From an uncultured Collinsella sp. (GTDB taxonomy: Bacteria; Actinomycetota; Coriobacteriia; Coriobacteriales; Coriobacteriaceae), in contig CABUVH010000055.1 of NCBI GenBank assembly GCA_902494935.1, positions 1 through 10,813 of the forward strand: a stretch of DNA of 10,813 bases, in the 5' to 3' direction. Position 1 is the stretch's first letter. The number at the start of each line of letters is the position of its first letter. A program made the position numbers and the translations under genes. This document shows positions 5,715 to 10,813 of the stretch, in pieces. The notes below the pieces were generated by a model. That model made no database searches. It was not told where the DNA came from and was given only the letters and a program-made list of their open reading frames with translations.

Positions 5715-6143
5715 CTAACCCTCGACCTCGACGAGCTCGATATCAAAGTTGAGATCCTTGCCGGCCAGCTCGTGGTTGGCGTCGAGCGTCACGGCCTCGG
5801 GCGTCACGTCGATGACCACGGCGGGGACGGGCATACCGCTCGGCGTGGACAGGAAGAGCTTCATGCCCTTCTCGATCTGCTCGATGTTGGGAACCTGCTC
5901 GGCCGGGAAGGTCAGAACCATCTCGGGATTGTGCTCGCCGTAGGCATCGGCAGCAGGAATGTGCACGGTCTTCTTCTCGCCCACCTGCATGTCGACAACA
6001 GCGGCGTCGAAGCCCTTGATCATCTGGCCGGCGCCGCAGGTGAACTCCAGCGGCTCGCCGCGATCGTAGGAGCTATCGAACTGCGTGCCGTCATCGAGCG
6101 TGCCGCGATAATGGGTCTTGACCTTCTTGCCCTGGTTGGACAT
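5715..6143 (-). CDS. slyD: SlyD-like FKBP-type peptidyl-prolyl isomerase
   Basis: 142-residue prolyl isomerase and chaperone. The FKBP half-domain (1-70) has THYRGTLDDGTQFDSSYDRGEPLEF and GQMIKGFDAAVVDMQVGEKKTVHIPAADAYGE. The insert-in-flap chaperone domain lies at about 72-118, and the FKBP fold is closed by LDANHELAGKDLNFDIELVEV. The insert and the NHELAGKDL motif are diagnostic of SlyD. It has no His/Cys-rich C-terminal nickel-binding tail. Start ATG 6141-6143 is chosen because GGAGG (6149-6153) lies five bases upstream; an in-frame ATG at 6173 lacks one. It is the first gene of an operon with ureE, and SlyD in E. coli aids nickel delivery, so a role in metal insertion is plausible but not proven. 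Confidence 0.92.
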   Translation of the reverse strand: MSNQGKKVKTHYRGTLDDGTQFDSSYDRGEPLEFTCGAGQMIKGFDAAVVDMQVGEKKTVHIPAADAYGEHNPEMVLTFPAEQVPNIEQIEKGMKLFLSTPSGMPVPAVVIDVTPEAVTLDANHELAGKDLNFDIELVEVEG

Positions 6144-6263
6144 GGTAACCTCCGTGATAAGGGCGGCGCACAACGCGGGCCGCCGTGAACATATGGCGCT
6201 AACTATACCCTAGTCATACAATTCAAAGACAGTTTGCAAAGAAACGCTGCAACCGGAGGAACC

Positions 6264-7277
6264 ATGGCATATCCCGTATTTGACCTACACTGCGACACCG
6301 CCGACCGCATCGGCTGGGCCACGCTCGATCTCGACCTGCGCTTTACCGCCGGCACCGACGGTTATTTCCCCGGCGACGAAACGCATCCGCAAGATTTCGA
6401 CCTCATCGAGGGCAACGCCTGCGCCATCTCGCTCGCAAAGATCGGCAACACGCCATGGGCACAGTGCTTCGCCACGTTTGTCCCCGATGAGATTCCCGCC
6501 GCCCACGCCGCGCGCTTCCAGGCGCAGATCATGGCGCATATGAGCGGCCAGGCAACGCTCAACCACGACCGCATGGTCAACGTACGCAGCGCCGCAGACA
6601 TTCGCCCCGCGCTCAAGGACGGCAAGGTCGCCTGCATCCACACCATCGAAAACGCCACGTTCTTTGCCGAGGACCCCGCGCTAATCGAGGTGCTCAAGAG
6701 CTTGGGCGTGCTCATGTCATCACTCAGCTGGAACGCGCAGGGACCGCTCGCGAGCGGGCACGATACCCACGCCGGCCTCACCGCCGCCGGCATCGAGGCA
6801 CTTACGCAGATGGAGCACGCCGGCATGGTACTCGACGTCTCCCACCTCAACGATGAGTGCTTTGACGAGGTTGTCGCCCACGCCACGCGCCCCTTTGTCG
6901 CCAGCCACTCCAACTCCCGCACCGTCTGCGGCGTCAAGCGCAACCTCACCGACGACCAGTTCTGCACCATTCGCGACATGGGTGGCATCGTCGGCCTCAA
7001 CTACTGCAGCGAGTTCCTTTCCAACGACGCAACCGACAAGACCGCCGCAGACGTCACCTTCGACCAGCTGGCGGCACATATCGAGCACTGGCTCGACCTG
7101 GGCGGCGAGGACGTCATCGCGCTCGGCGGCGACTGGGACGGCGCCACGGTGCCCGCTTTCCTCTCCGATGCCAGCAAGATGCCCGAATTCCAGAACATGC
7201 TCTCCAAGCACTTTGGCAAGACCGTGATGCAGAAGCTCTGCAGCGATAACGCGCTTGCCTTCTTTGAGCGTTATTAA
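6264..7277 (+). CDS. M19 family membrane dipeptidase (zinc dipeptidase)
   Basis: Dinuclear zinc dipeptidase of the renal dipeptidase family, cleaving dipeptides including those with a D-residue at the C-terminus. 337 residues. Zinc ligands are all recognisable: H9 and D11 in DLHCDT, bridging E129 in IHTIENATFF, H194 in LDVSHLND and H215 in VASHSNSR. The catalytic-site D290/D292 lies in LGGDWDGA. There is no signal peptide, so it is probably cytoplasmic despite the family name. Start ATG 6264 has CGGAGGA (6254-6260) upstream; the in-frame ATG at 6234 lacks a ribosome site. It is divergent from slyD-ureE. The substrate could be a peptidoglycan or nutrient dipeptide. Confidence 0.93.
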   Translation: MAYPVFDLHCDTADRIGWATLDLDLRFTAGTDGYFPGDETHPQDFDLIEGNACAISLAKIGNTPWAQCFATFVPDEIPAAHAARFQAQIMAHMSGQATLNHDRMVNVRSAADIRPALKDGKVACIHTIENATFFAEDPALIEVLKSLGVLMSSLSWNAQGPLASGHDTHAGLTAAGIEALTQMEHAGMVLDVSHLNDECFDEVVAHATRPFVASHSNSRTVCGVKRNLTDDQFCTIRDMGGIVGLNYCSEFLSNDATDKTAADVTFDQLAAHIEHWLDLGGEDVIALGGDWDGATVPAFLSDASKMPEFQNMLSKHFGKTVMQKLCSDNALAFFERY

Positions 7278-7293
7278 TTTCACGTCCCTTGAG

Positions 7294-7329
7294 CGGGCCG
7301 GCATGCCGAACGGTCGACATGCCGGCCCG
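7294..7329. repeat. 12-bp GC-rich hairpin downstream of the dipeptidase gene
   Basis: CGGGCCGGCATG (7294-7305) and CATGCCGGCCCG (7318-7329) are perfectly complementary around a 12-base loop that begins CCGAACGG. It starts 16 bases after the dipeptidase stop. There is no U-run, as CCCCAACC follows, so termination is possible but not classical. It ends ten bases before the next gene's GAAGGA ribosome site. Confidence 0.6.
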
Positions 7330-7351
7330 TCCCCAACCTGAAGGACCGCTT

Positions 7352-8128
7352 TTGACGCAGCAATTTACGATTACCGTATCCCGACCGGATGGCACATCCA
7401 TCCCCGTCGTCGTTACCAAAAAGCGCGTCAAGAACTTCAACCTACGCATCACATCGAGCGGTGAGGCCCACGCCAGCGCACCGCTCGGCGCCAGCCGCGA
7501 GCGTATCGAAGCGTTTGTGAAGCGCAACAGCGCCTGGATTATCAGCCGACTTGACCAGCGTGAGCAACATCAGGCGACAGCGCGAGAGCCGCTCAGCCCC
7601 TCGTCCATCATTGCGCTTTGGGGCAAGCCCATCACGGTACAGGACGCACTCGATCACAACTTTGCATCACCCGCGCCGCGGCCCAAGCAGGCCACCTTCG
7701 CAAGTTTTATGGGTACCGATAAATCGGATGAAAGCCCACAGACCAAGCGGCACGCAATCCTCGACGGCCTAACGTCCGATGAGCTCCAAGCCCACATCGA
7801 CCAGCTCTATACGTCCGAAGTCACATCGGCGCTGCGCGATATGGTGCACGCATACGAAATCGCAATGGGTGTCGCCGTTTCTCGCGTTTCCGTACGCAGC
7901 ATGAAAACGCGTTGGGGCTCATGCACTCCCAAATCCGGCGCCATTCGCATCGCACGCGAACTTGCCGCCTATCCCATCGAATGCCTCGACATGGTTGTCG
8001 CCCACGAGCTCGTCCACTTGCTCGAGCCAAGCCACAACCAGCGGTTCCACGTCCTGCTCGACACATACTGCCCCAACAATAGAGCACTGTCCCAGCGGCT
8101 CAAGCAGCCACCCATAGAGACATATTAG
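7352..8128 (+). CDS. YgjP/DUF45-like zinc metallopeptidase-domain protein
   Basis: 258 residues, family of the SprT-like/YgjP metal-dependent hydrolases; the physiological substrate is unknown. The N-terminal part (1-65) has the typical strand-rich segment VTKKRVKNFNLRITSSGEAHASAPLG, with a following helix EAFVKRNSAWIISRL. The C-terminal part has MKTRWGSCTPKSGAIRIARELAAYP (184-208), then the zinc motif HELVH (218-222) with H228 as likely third ligand. Residues about 105-135 are a low-complexity insert not expected in the core. Start is TTG 7352, because GAAGGA (7340-7345) is six bases upstream. The upstream ATG at 7319 lies in the hairpin stem and has no ribosome site. It converges on folB with only six bases between stop codons. 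Confidence 0.87.
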   Translation: MTQQFTITVSRPDGTSIPVVVTKKRVKNFNLRITSSGEAHASAPLGASRERIEAFVKRNSAWIISRLDQREQHQATAREPLSPSSIIALWGKPITVQDALDHNFASPAPRPKQATFASFMGTDKSDESPQTKRHAILDGLTSDELQAHIDQLYTSEVTSALRDMVHAYEIAMGVAVSRVSVRSMKTRWGSCTPKSGAIRIARELAAYPIECLDMVVAHELVHLLEPSHNQRFHVLLDTYCPNNRALSQRLKQPPIETY

Positions 8129-8134
8129 TACCGG

Positions 8135-8620
8135 TTAGCGCACGCGCTCGATCTCGACACCGCAGCTTGCCAGGGGAAGACCGACGGACGCCCAAGGCTT
8201 ATCGAGCTTGATGCGCACACCAAGCAGCGAGGGATAACGGCGCAGCAGCATCTGGGCCGTACCCTCAGCTGCCGCCTCGATGAGCCTAAACGTATGCTCG
8301 CGCAGATAGCCATCGACATCGTGGCACACCGAGCCGTAGTCAATCGAGGCGTCCAGGTTATCGTGCTCCCCCGCAGCGCGCAGGTCGGCATAGAGCACCA
8401 AGGACACGATGAACTTCTGGCCCAGCGCGTTCTCCTCGGGATACACACCATGGTTGGCAAAAACCTCAAGCCCGTCAATGACAATACGGTCGGCATGGCG
8501 CAGATCGTCATAGCTCACGTGGGGCACCGCCGTTGCGGTGGATATTTCGCCCCTGCCACGGCGGGCGAGCTCGGCGCCTTCAGTCTTGGTTGCATTCTCG
8601 GGCAGCTTTTTGTTACTCAT
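8135..8620 (-). CDS. folB: dihydroneopterin aldolase
   Basis: Folate pathway enzyme converting 7,8-dihydroneopterin to 6-hydroxymethyl-dihydropterin and glycolaldehyde. 161 residues; the domain runs from about 44 to 161. Signatures are RIVIDGLEVFANHGVYPEENALGQKF with catalytic Glu in HGVYPEE (62-63), SIDYGSVCHDV with the conserved Tyr, FRLIEAAAEGTAQMLL, and VRIKLDKPWA with the catalytic Lys. The first 43 residues are an extra, charged, low-complexity extension compared with the usual 120 residues. ATG 8618-8620 has AAGGAG (8630-8635) upstream, so the extension seems to be translated. It is the last gene of the nrdG-folE-HD-folB run; folP and folK are not in the window. Confidence 0.92.
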   Translation of the reverse strand: MSNKKLPENATKTEGAELARRGRGEISTATAVPHVSYDDLRHADRIVIDGLEVFANHGVYPEENALGQKFIVSLVLYADLRAAGEHDNLDASIDYGSVCHDVDGYLREHTFRLIEAAAEGTAQMLLRRYPSLLGVRIKLDKPWASVGLPLASCGVEIERVR

Positions 8621-8663
8621 CGCGATCGTCTCCTTCGTTTAGAACCCCGACCGCGCAAACTAA

Positions 8664-9245
8664 CTACACGCGAATCGACAGGTTCTTTTTATCATCGCTC
8701 CAGTTGCAAGCATTGCGCGCGGGGCATGCGAAGCAGGCGCGCGAGGCCTTGTCGGCCGCATAGAGCAGACGCTCAAGCGGTTGGCTGTTCACGCGCAGCT
8801 TTCGATGGCCCAGAATGGCCGTCTTAATGGCTGCGGCATCGGCCGGCTCAAACGCCACGTCATCGGGCATGCCGCCGAGAATTGCATCAGCGACGCGCTC
8901 GCTTGCAACATCATGGGATATACCCGATTCATACTGTTCATCTTTGCCGATATCGTGAAGAAGTGCCGTGGCGTAGATGACCTCGCGGTCAAATTCGAGC
9001 TGCTCCTCGAGATTCTTGATCCACATAATGCGAGCGACATCGAGCAGATGGTCAATACCGTGGCGGCAGAAGATGCGCCCCGATTCCAACTGCGCAATGT
9101 TGCCCAGGTGCCGCCGAAACAGCCCGTTGGCACAAATGTAATCAATGCGAGGCATGGCACCAAAGGGGGCCAGGCCCGAAGCCATGAAGCCGCGACGCGA
9201 CGTCCCCTCATCGGTCTTCGATGTAAAGTCGTTGACGACCCTCAT
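8664..9245 (-). CDS. HD-domain phosphohydrolase with C-terminal Cys cluster
   Basis: 193 residues, HD superfamily metal-dependent phosphohydrolase. The metal ligands H66 (DHLLDVARI), H97-D98 (ATALLHDIGK) and D165 (LLYAADKASR) are in the family order, with H111 and H147 as further candidates. Right after D165 comes C171-x2-C174-x5-C180, a small Cys motif that could bind zinc or an iron-sulfur cluster or be redox active. ATG 9243-9245 lies one base after the folE stop, so the two genes are tightly coupled, and folB follows after 43 bases. Position between GTP cyclohydrolase I and dihydroneopterin aldolase suggests it may remove phosphates from 7,8-dihydroneopterin triphosphate, the step otherwise done by Nudix enzymes. 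That is inference; a nucleotide phosphohydrolase is an alternative. Confidence 0.85.
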   Translation of the reverse strand: MRVVNDFTSKTDEGTSRRGFMASGLAPFGAMPRIDYICANGLFRRHLGNIAQLESGRIFCRHGIDHLLDVARIMWIKNLEEQLEFDREVIYATALLHDIGKDEQYESGISHDVASERVADAILGGMPDDVAFEPADAAAIKTAILGHRKLRVNSQPLERLLYAADKASRACFACPARNACNWSDDKKNLSIRV

Positions 9246-9246
9246 G

Positions 9247-9804
9247 CTATCGGCCCAGCATCCTAAAGAACCGCTCCTCGAGCGCGGGATCGGTCTCAAA
9301 GACGCCGCGGCGAGCGAGCGTCACGGTCTTGGTGCCGGGCTTTTGCACGCCGCGCATGGTCATGCACATATGCTCAGCCTCCATGAGCACAATCGCTCCC
9401 TGGGGAGCGAGATAATCCATGAGAGCGTCGGCAACCTGCGCACACAGCTGCTCCTGCAGCTGCAGACGACGGGCATAGACTTCAACCGTGCGAGCGAGCT
9501 TAGACAGACCCGCCACGCGACCGTTAGGGATATAGCCGATCGCAGCCTTGCCATAAAACGGCAGCAGATGATGCTCGCACAGCGAGTAAAACGTGATGTC
9601 GCGCTCGATAACCAAGTCGTTCGAGGCGACGGCAAAGGTTTTGGACAGGTGCTCTTCGGCACTCTGGTCCATACCGCCGGCGATCTCACCATACATACGG
9701 GCAACGCGCGCCGGGGTCTCCAGCAGGCCCTCACGAGTTGGGTCCTCGCCTATGCCCTCAAGCAACAGCTTAATGGCGGCCTCGACTTTTTCCTGATCGA
9801 CCAT
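9247..9804 (-). CDS. folE: GTP cyclohydrolase I
   Basis: First enzyme of folate synthesis, turning GTP into 7,8-dihydroneopterin triphosphate. 185 residues, normal for the type IB-free FolE family. The N-terminal helix is EKVEAAIKLLLEGIGEDPTREGLLETPARVARMYGE. Zinc ligands are C76 and H79 in SLCEHHLLPF, and C147 in AEHMCMTMRGVQKPGT. GLSKLARTVEVYARRLQLQEQL is the substrate-side signature. Start ATG 9802-9804 has GAGG (9810-9813) five bases upstream; a longer reading frame to 9867 is disregarded. It heads a folE-HD-folB cluster, is preceded by nrdG after 66 bases, and is coupled to the HD gene. Confidence 0.95.
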   Translation of the reverse strand: MVDQEKVEAAIKLLLEGIGEDPTREGLLETPARVARMYGEIAGGMDQSAEEHLSKTFAVASNDLVIERDITFYSLCEHHLLPFYGKAAIGYIPNGRVAGLSKLARTVEVYARRLQLQEQLCAQVADALMDYLAPQGAIVLMEAEHMCMTMRGVQKPGTKTVTLARRGVFETDPALEERFFRMLGR

Positions 9805-9838
9805 CTGGGCCTCACTTTTCCGATTTTGCGTTCGCGCT

Positions 9839-9869
9839 ATGGTACCACGCTCTTCGGCATCGACCACAA
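9839..9869 (-). promoter_or_regulatory. weak candidate promoter for folE
   Basis: Minus strand TTGTGG (9869-9864), a 19-base spacer and TACCAT (9844-9839), 34 bases before the folE ATG. The long spacer makes it weak. If real, the folate genes could be transcribed independently of nrdG. Confidence 0.25.
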
Positions 9870-9870
9870 G

Positions 9871-10452
9871 CTACATAGTATGGGTCGAATAGACCGGATC
9901 ATCACGCCAAAGTTCAACCGCATCACAAAGCACAACGCCCTCGCGCTCAGCACGGTCGCGCGTAGCGTTCATATCGATTACACGCTGGTTACTCGAGCCC
10001 CTAAAGCGCAATGAGATATCGTACAGATCCTGAACAAACGGGCCATCCACCAACATATCGAGGCAGGCAAGGATACGGTCCGTGACCTCGGTATGGTGAC
10101 GACCACCCGGCATAAGCTCCTCGAGCACGTCGCCGGTAAAACACCAAATGGTCTTTCCTGACCCCGCAGGATAAGCGGCACGAACGCGCTCGACAAACTC
10201 AACGAGTCCCGCCTGATTCTCGGGCTCCATAGGTTCGCCGCCCAGAATCGTCAGGCCGTCAATAAAGGGATGATCGAGGCTCTCGATAATCTTGTCCTCG
10301 ACGGCACGATCGAACGGCTCGCCCGCAGCAAAGTCCCACGCGACAGAGTTAAAGCAGTTCTTGCACCCACGACGGCACCCGCTCACAAACAGAGAAGTAC
10401 GAACGCCTTCCCCATCAGCAATGTCGAAATACTTAATGTTCGCGTAGTTCAT
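9871..10452 (-). CDS. nrdG: anaerobic ribonucleoside-triphosphate reductase activating protein
   Basis: Radical-SAM activase that generates the glycyl radical on NrdD, allowing dNTP synthesis without oxygen. 193 residues. The 4Fe-4S/SAM motif C26-x3-C30-x2-C33 (SGCRRGCKNCFN) is complete; TILGGEPM (68-75) contacts SAM; IWCFTGDVLEELM and LRFRGSSNQRVIDM are NrdG signatures. Start ATG 10450-10452 is chosen at MNYANIKYF, where NrdG proteins begin; an upstream extension to 10608 crosses an inverted repeat and is not conserved-looking. NrdD is expected upstream on the minus strand, but the window's last 361 bases do not encode it. Confidence 0.93.
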   Translation of the reverse strand: MNYANIKYFDIADGEGVRTSLFVSGCRRGCKNCFNSVAWDFAAGEPFDRAVEDKIIESLDHPFIDGLTILGGEPMEPENQAGLVEFVERVRAAYPAGSGKTIWCFTGDVLEELMPGGRHHTEVTDRILACLDMLVDGPFVQDLYDISLRFRGSSNQRVIDMNATRDRAEREGVVLCDAVELWRDDPVYSTHTM

Positions 10453-10467
10453 AGGTAACTCTCCCGG

Positions 10468-10551
10468 GAGGTCGGGACATATCATCCCGTCCTCAAACAT
10501 TCTCGGCCTTCGGCCTGCGAAACTGCGGGCGGGACGATATGTCCCGACCTC
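10468..10551. repeat. 25-bp inverted repeat upstream of nrdG
   Basis: The left arm (10468-10492) begins GAGGTCGGGACATATC and the right arm (10527-10551) ends GATATGTCCCGACCTC. Twenty-three of 25 positions are Watson-Crick, one is G-U and one an A-C mismatch. The 34-base centre holds GGCCTTCGGCC, which may cap the structure. It ends 15 bases before the nrdG start. The outermost bases are conserved in both arms. Possibly a mobile repeat element or an mRNA structure; neither can be decided from one copy. Confidence 0.7.
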
Positions 10552-10568
10552 ATGCAAAAGGCAACTCA

Positions 10569-10742
10569 ATGAACGAAACGAACATCGAGTATAGGGTTCG
10601 AGGTCCAATAAAAACTGGGTTGCAGCTCAACCGTCATCGCAAGCAAAGCGTTGCTGCAAGTCAACTCATTTCCACTAAGAACTTCGAGGAGCGAGCAGAC
10701 CGCATGCTGCATCTCAGCTACGTCAACTTGGCCGCCCCGTAG
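10569..10742 (+). CDS. doubtful 57-codon ORF
   Basis: ATG 10569 to TAG 10742, with AAAAGG (10556-10561) seven bases upstream. The product starts MNETNIEYRVRG and ends FEERADRMLHLSYVNLAAP. It is polar and basic, with no membrane segment, and I do not recognise it. Its codon use looks less GC-biased than its neighbours. It could be a gene remnant, a small gene or chance. It lies between the inverted repeat and the hairpin at the window edge, in the region separating nrdG from whatever lies upstream. Treat it as unproven. Confidence 0.2.
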   Translation: MNETNIEYRVRGPIKTGLQLNRHRKQSVAASQLISTKNFEERADRMLHLSYVNLAAP

Positions 10743-10784
10743 CGAGGCCCCGGACCTTTGCTCGATATAAGTTCCGCACGAACA

Positions 10785-10805
10785 GGAGGCGCCAGTGGCG
10801 CCTCC
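10785..10805. repeat. 9-bp GC-rich hairpin at right edge
   Basis: GGAGGCGCC, AGT loop, GGCGCCTCC, perfectly paired. It looks like the stem of an intrinsic terminator, but no U-run follows on either strand within the window. It may end a neighbouring gene's transcript beyond the right edge. Confidence 0.45.
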
Positions 10806-10813
10806 GTCGTGAG

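Larger units (their letters stand above)
10453..10813. other. 361-base region upstream of nrdG without a recognised gene
   Basis: Holds the 25-bp inverted repeat, the doubtful ORF and the edge hairpin listed separately. A TATACT on the minus strand near 10590-10595 could be a -10 for nrdG, but no matching -35 is seen and the inverted repeat would lie inside that leader. Nothing else is supported. Confidence 0.5.

Noticed and set aside
5094..6188. 364-codon plus-strand ORF opposite ureE and slyD
   Set aside because: Both minus-strand genes are recognisable families with ribosome sites. The antisense ORF crosses the terminator and the gap between them and has no recognisable domain.
9145..10014. 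289-codon plus-strand ORF opposite folE, HD and the end of nrdG
   Set aside because: It spans three clear genes on the other strand and encodes no recognisable protein.
10453..10608. N-terminal extension of NrdG up to 10608
   Set aside because: It is encoded by the inverted repeat and is not NrdG-like; ATG 10452 fits the family start.
10593..10610. GGGTTCGAGGTCC resembling a tRNA T-loop
   Set aside because: The flanking bases do not form a T-stem, and no acceptor, D or anticodon arms are present.

Overview
This window is a GC-rich, tightly packed chromosomal segment from what is most likely a Coriobacteriia gut actinobacterium, probably Collinsella or a close relative. That assignment is inferred from codon use, gene repertoire and an anaerobic lifestyle gene (nrdG), not from a database match. 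No phage, transposase, CRISPR array, tRNA or rRNA is visible. Gene content is mostly housekeeping. The less ordinary material sits in leader regions and in two gene neighbourhoods.

Left end (1-1591): the 5' part of metY (O-acetylhomoserine sulfhydrylase, minus strand) is divergent from a LysR-type regulator (plus strand). The 273-base gap holds a good sigma70-type promoter for metY and a TGTTATC-N9-GATAACA palindrome centred near -66 of the predicted metY start. It also holds a 17-codon leader ORF with a strong Shine-Dalgarno site, whose 3' half folds into a 14-position hairpin. This looks like a two-layer control unit: LysR control of initiation plus leader-peptide attenuation.

Centre-left (1655-4175, plus strand): ribonuclease HI, a Gfo/Idh/MocA oxidoreductase, an acylphosphatase with an N-terminal extension just after the oxidoreductase stop, and a PerR-type Fur family metalloregulator.

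Centre (4253-6143, minus strand): a Cof-type HAD phosphatase, a UreE-like nickel chaperone and a SlyD-like FKBP prolyl isomerase. slyD and ureE are 3 bases apart and no urease genes are present in the window, which suggests a urease-independent nickel-handling pair. A long hairpin lies between ureE and the HAD gene, next to a plus-strand-oriented terminator.

Centre-right (6264-8128, plus strand): an M19 membrane dipeptidase and a YgjP/DUF45 zinc metallopeptidase-like protein starting at TTG, separated by a 12-bp GC-rich hairpin.

Right (8135-10452, minus strand, transcribed leftward): nrdG (anaerobic ribonucleotide reductase activase), folE (GTP cyclohydrolase I), an HD-domain phosphohydrolase with a C-terminal Cys cluster, and folB (dihydroneopterin aldolase). 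The HD protein sits between the first and a later pterin step, so it is a candidate for dephosphorylating dihydroneopterin triphosphate. The last 361 bases, upstream of nrdG, hold a 25-bp near-perfect inverted repeat, a doubtful 57-codon ORF and a 9-bp GC hairpin at the window edge.
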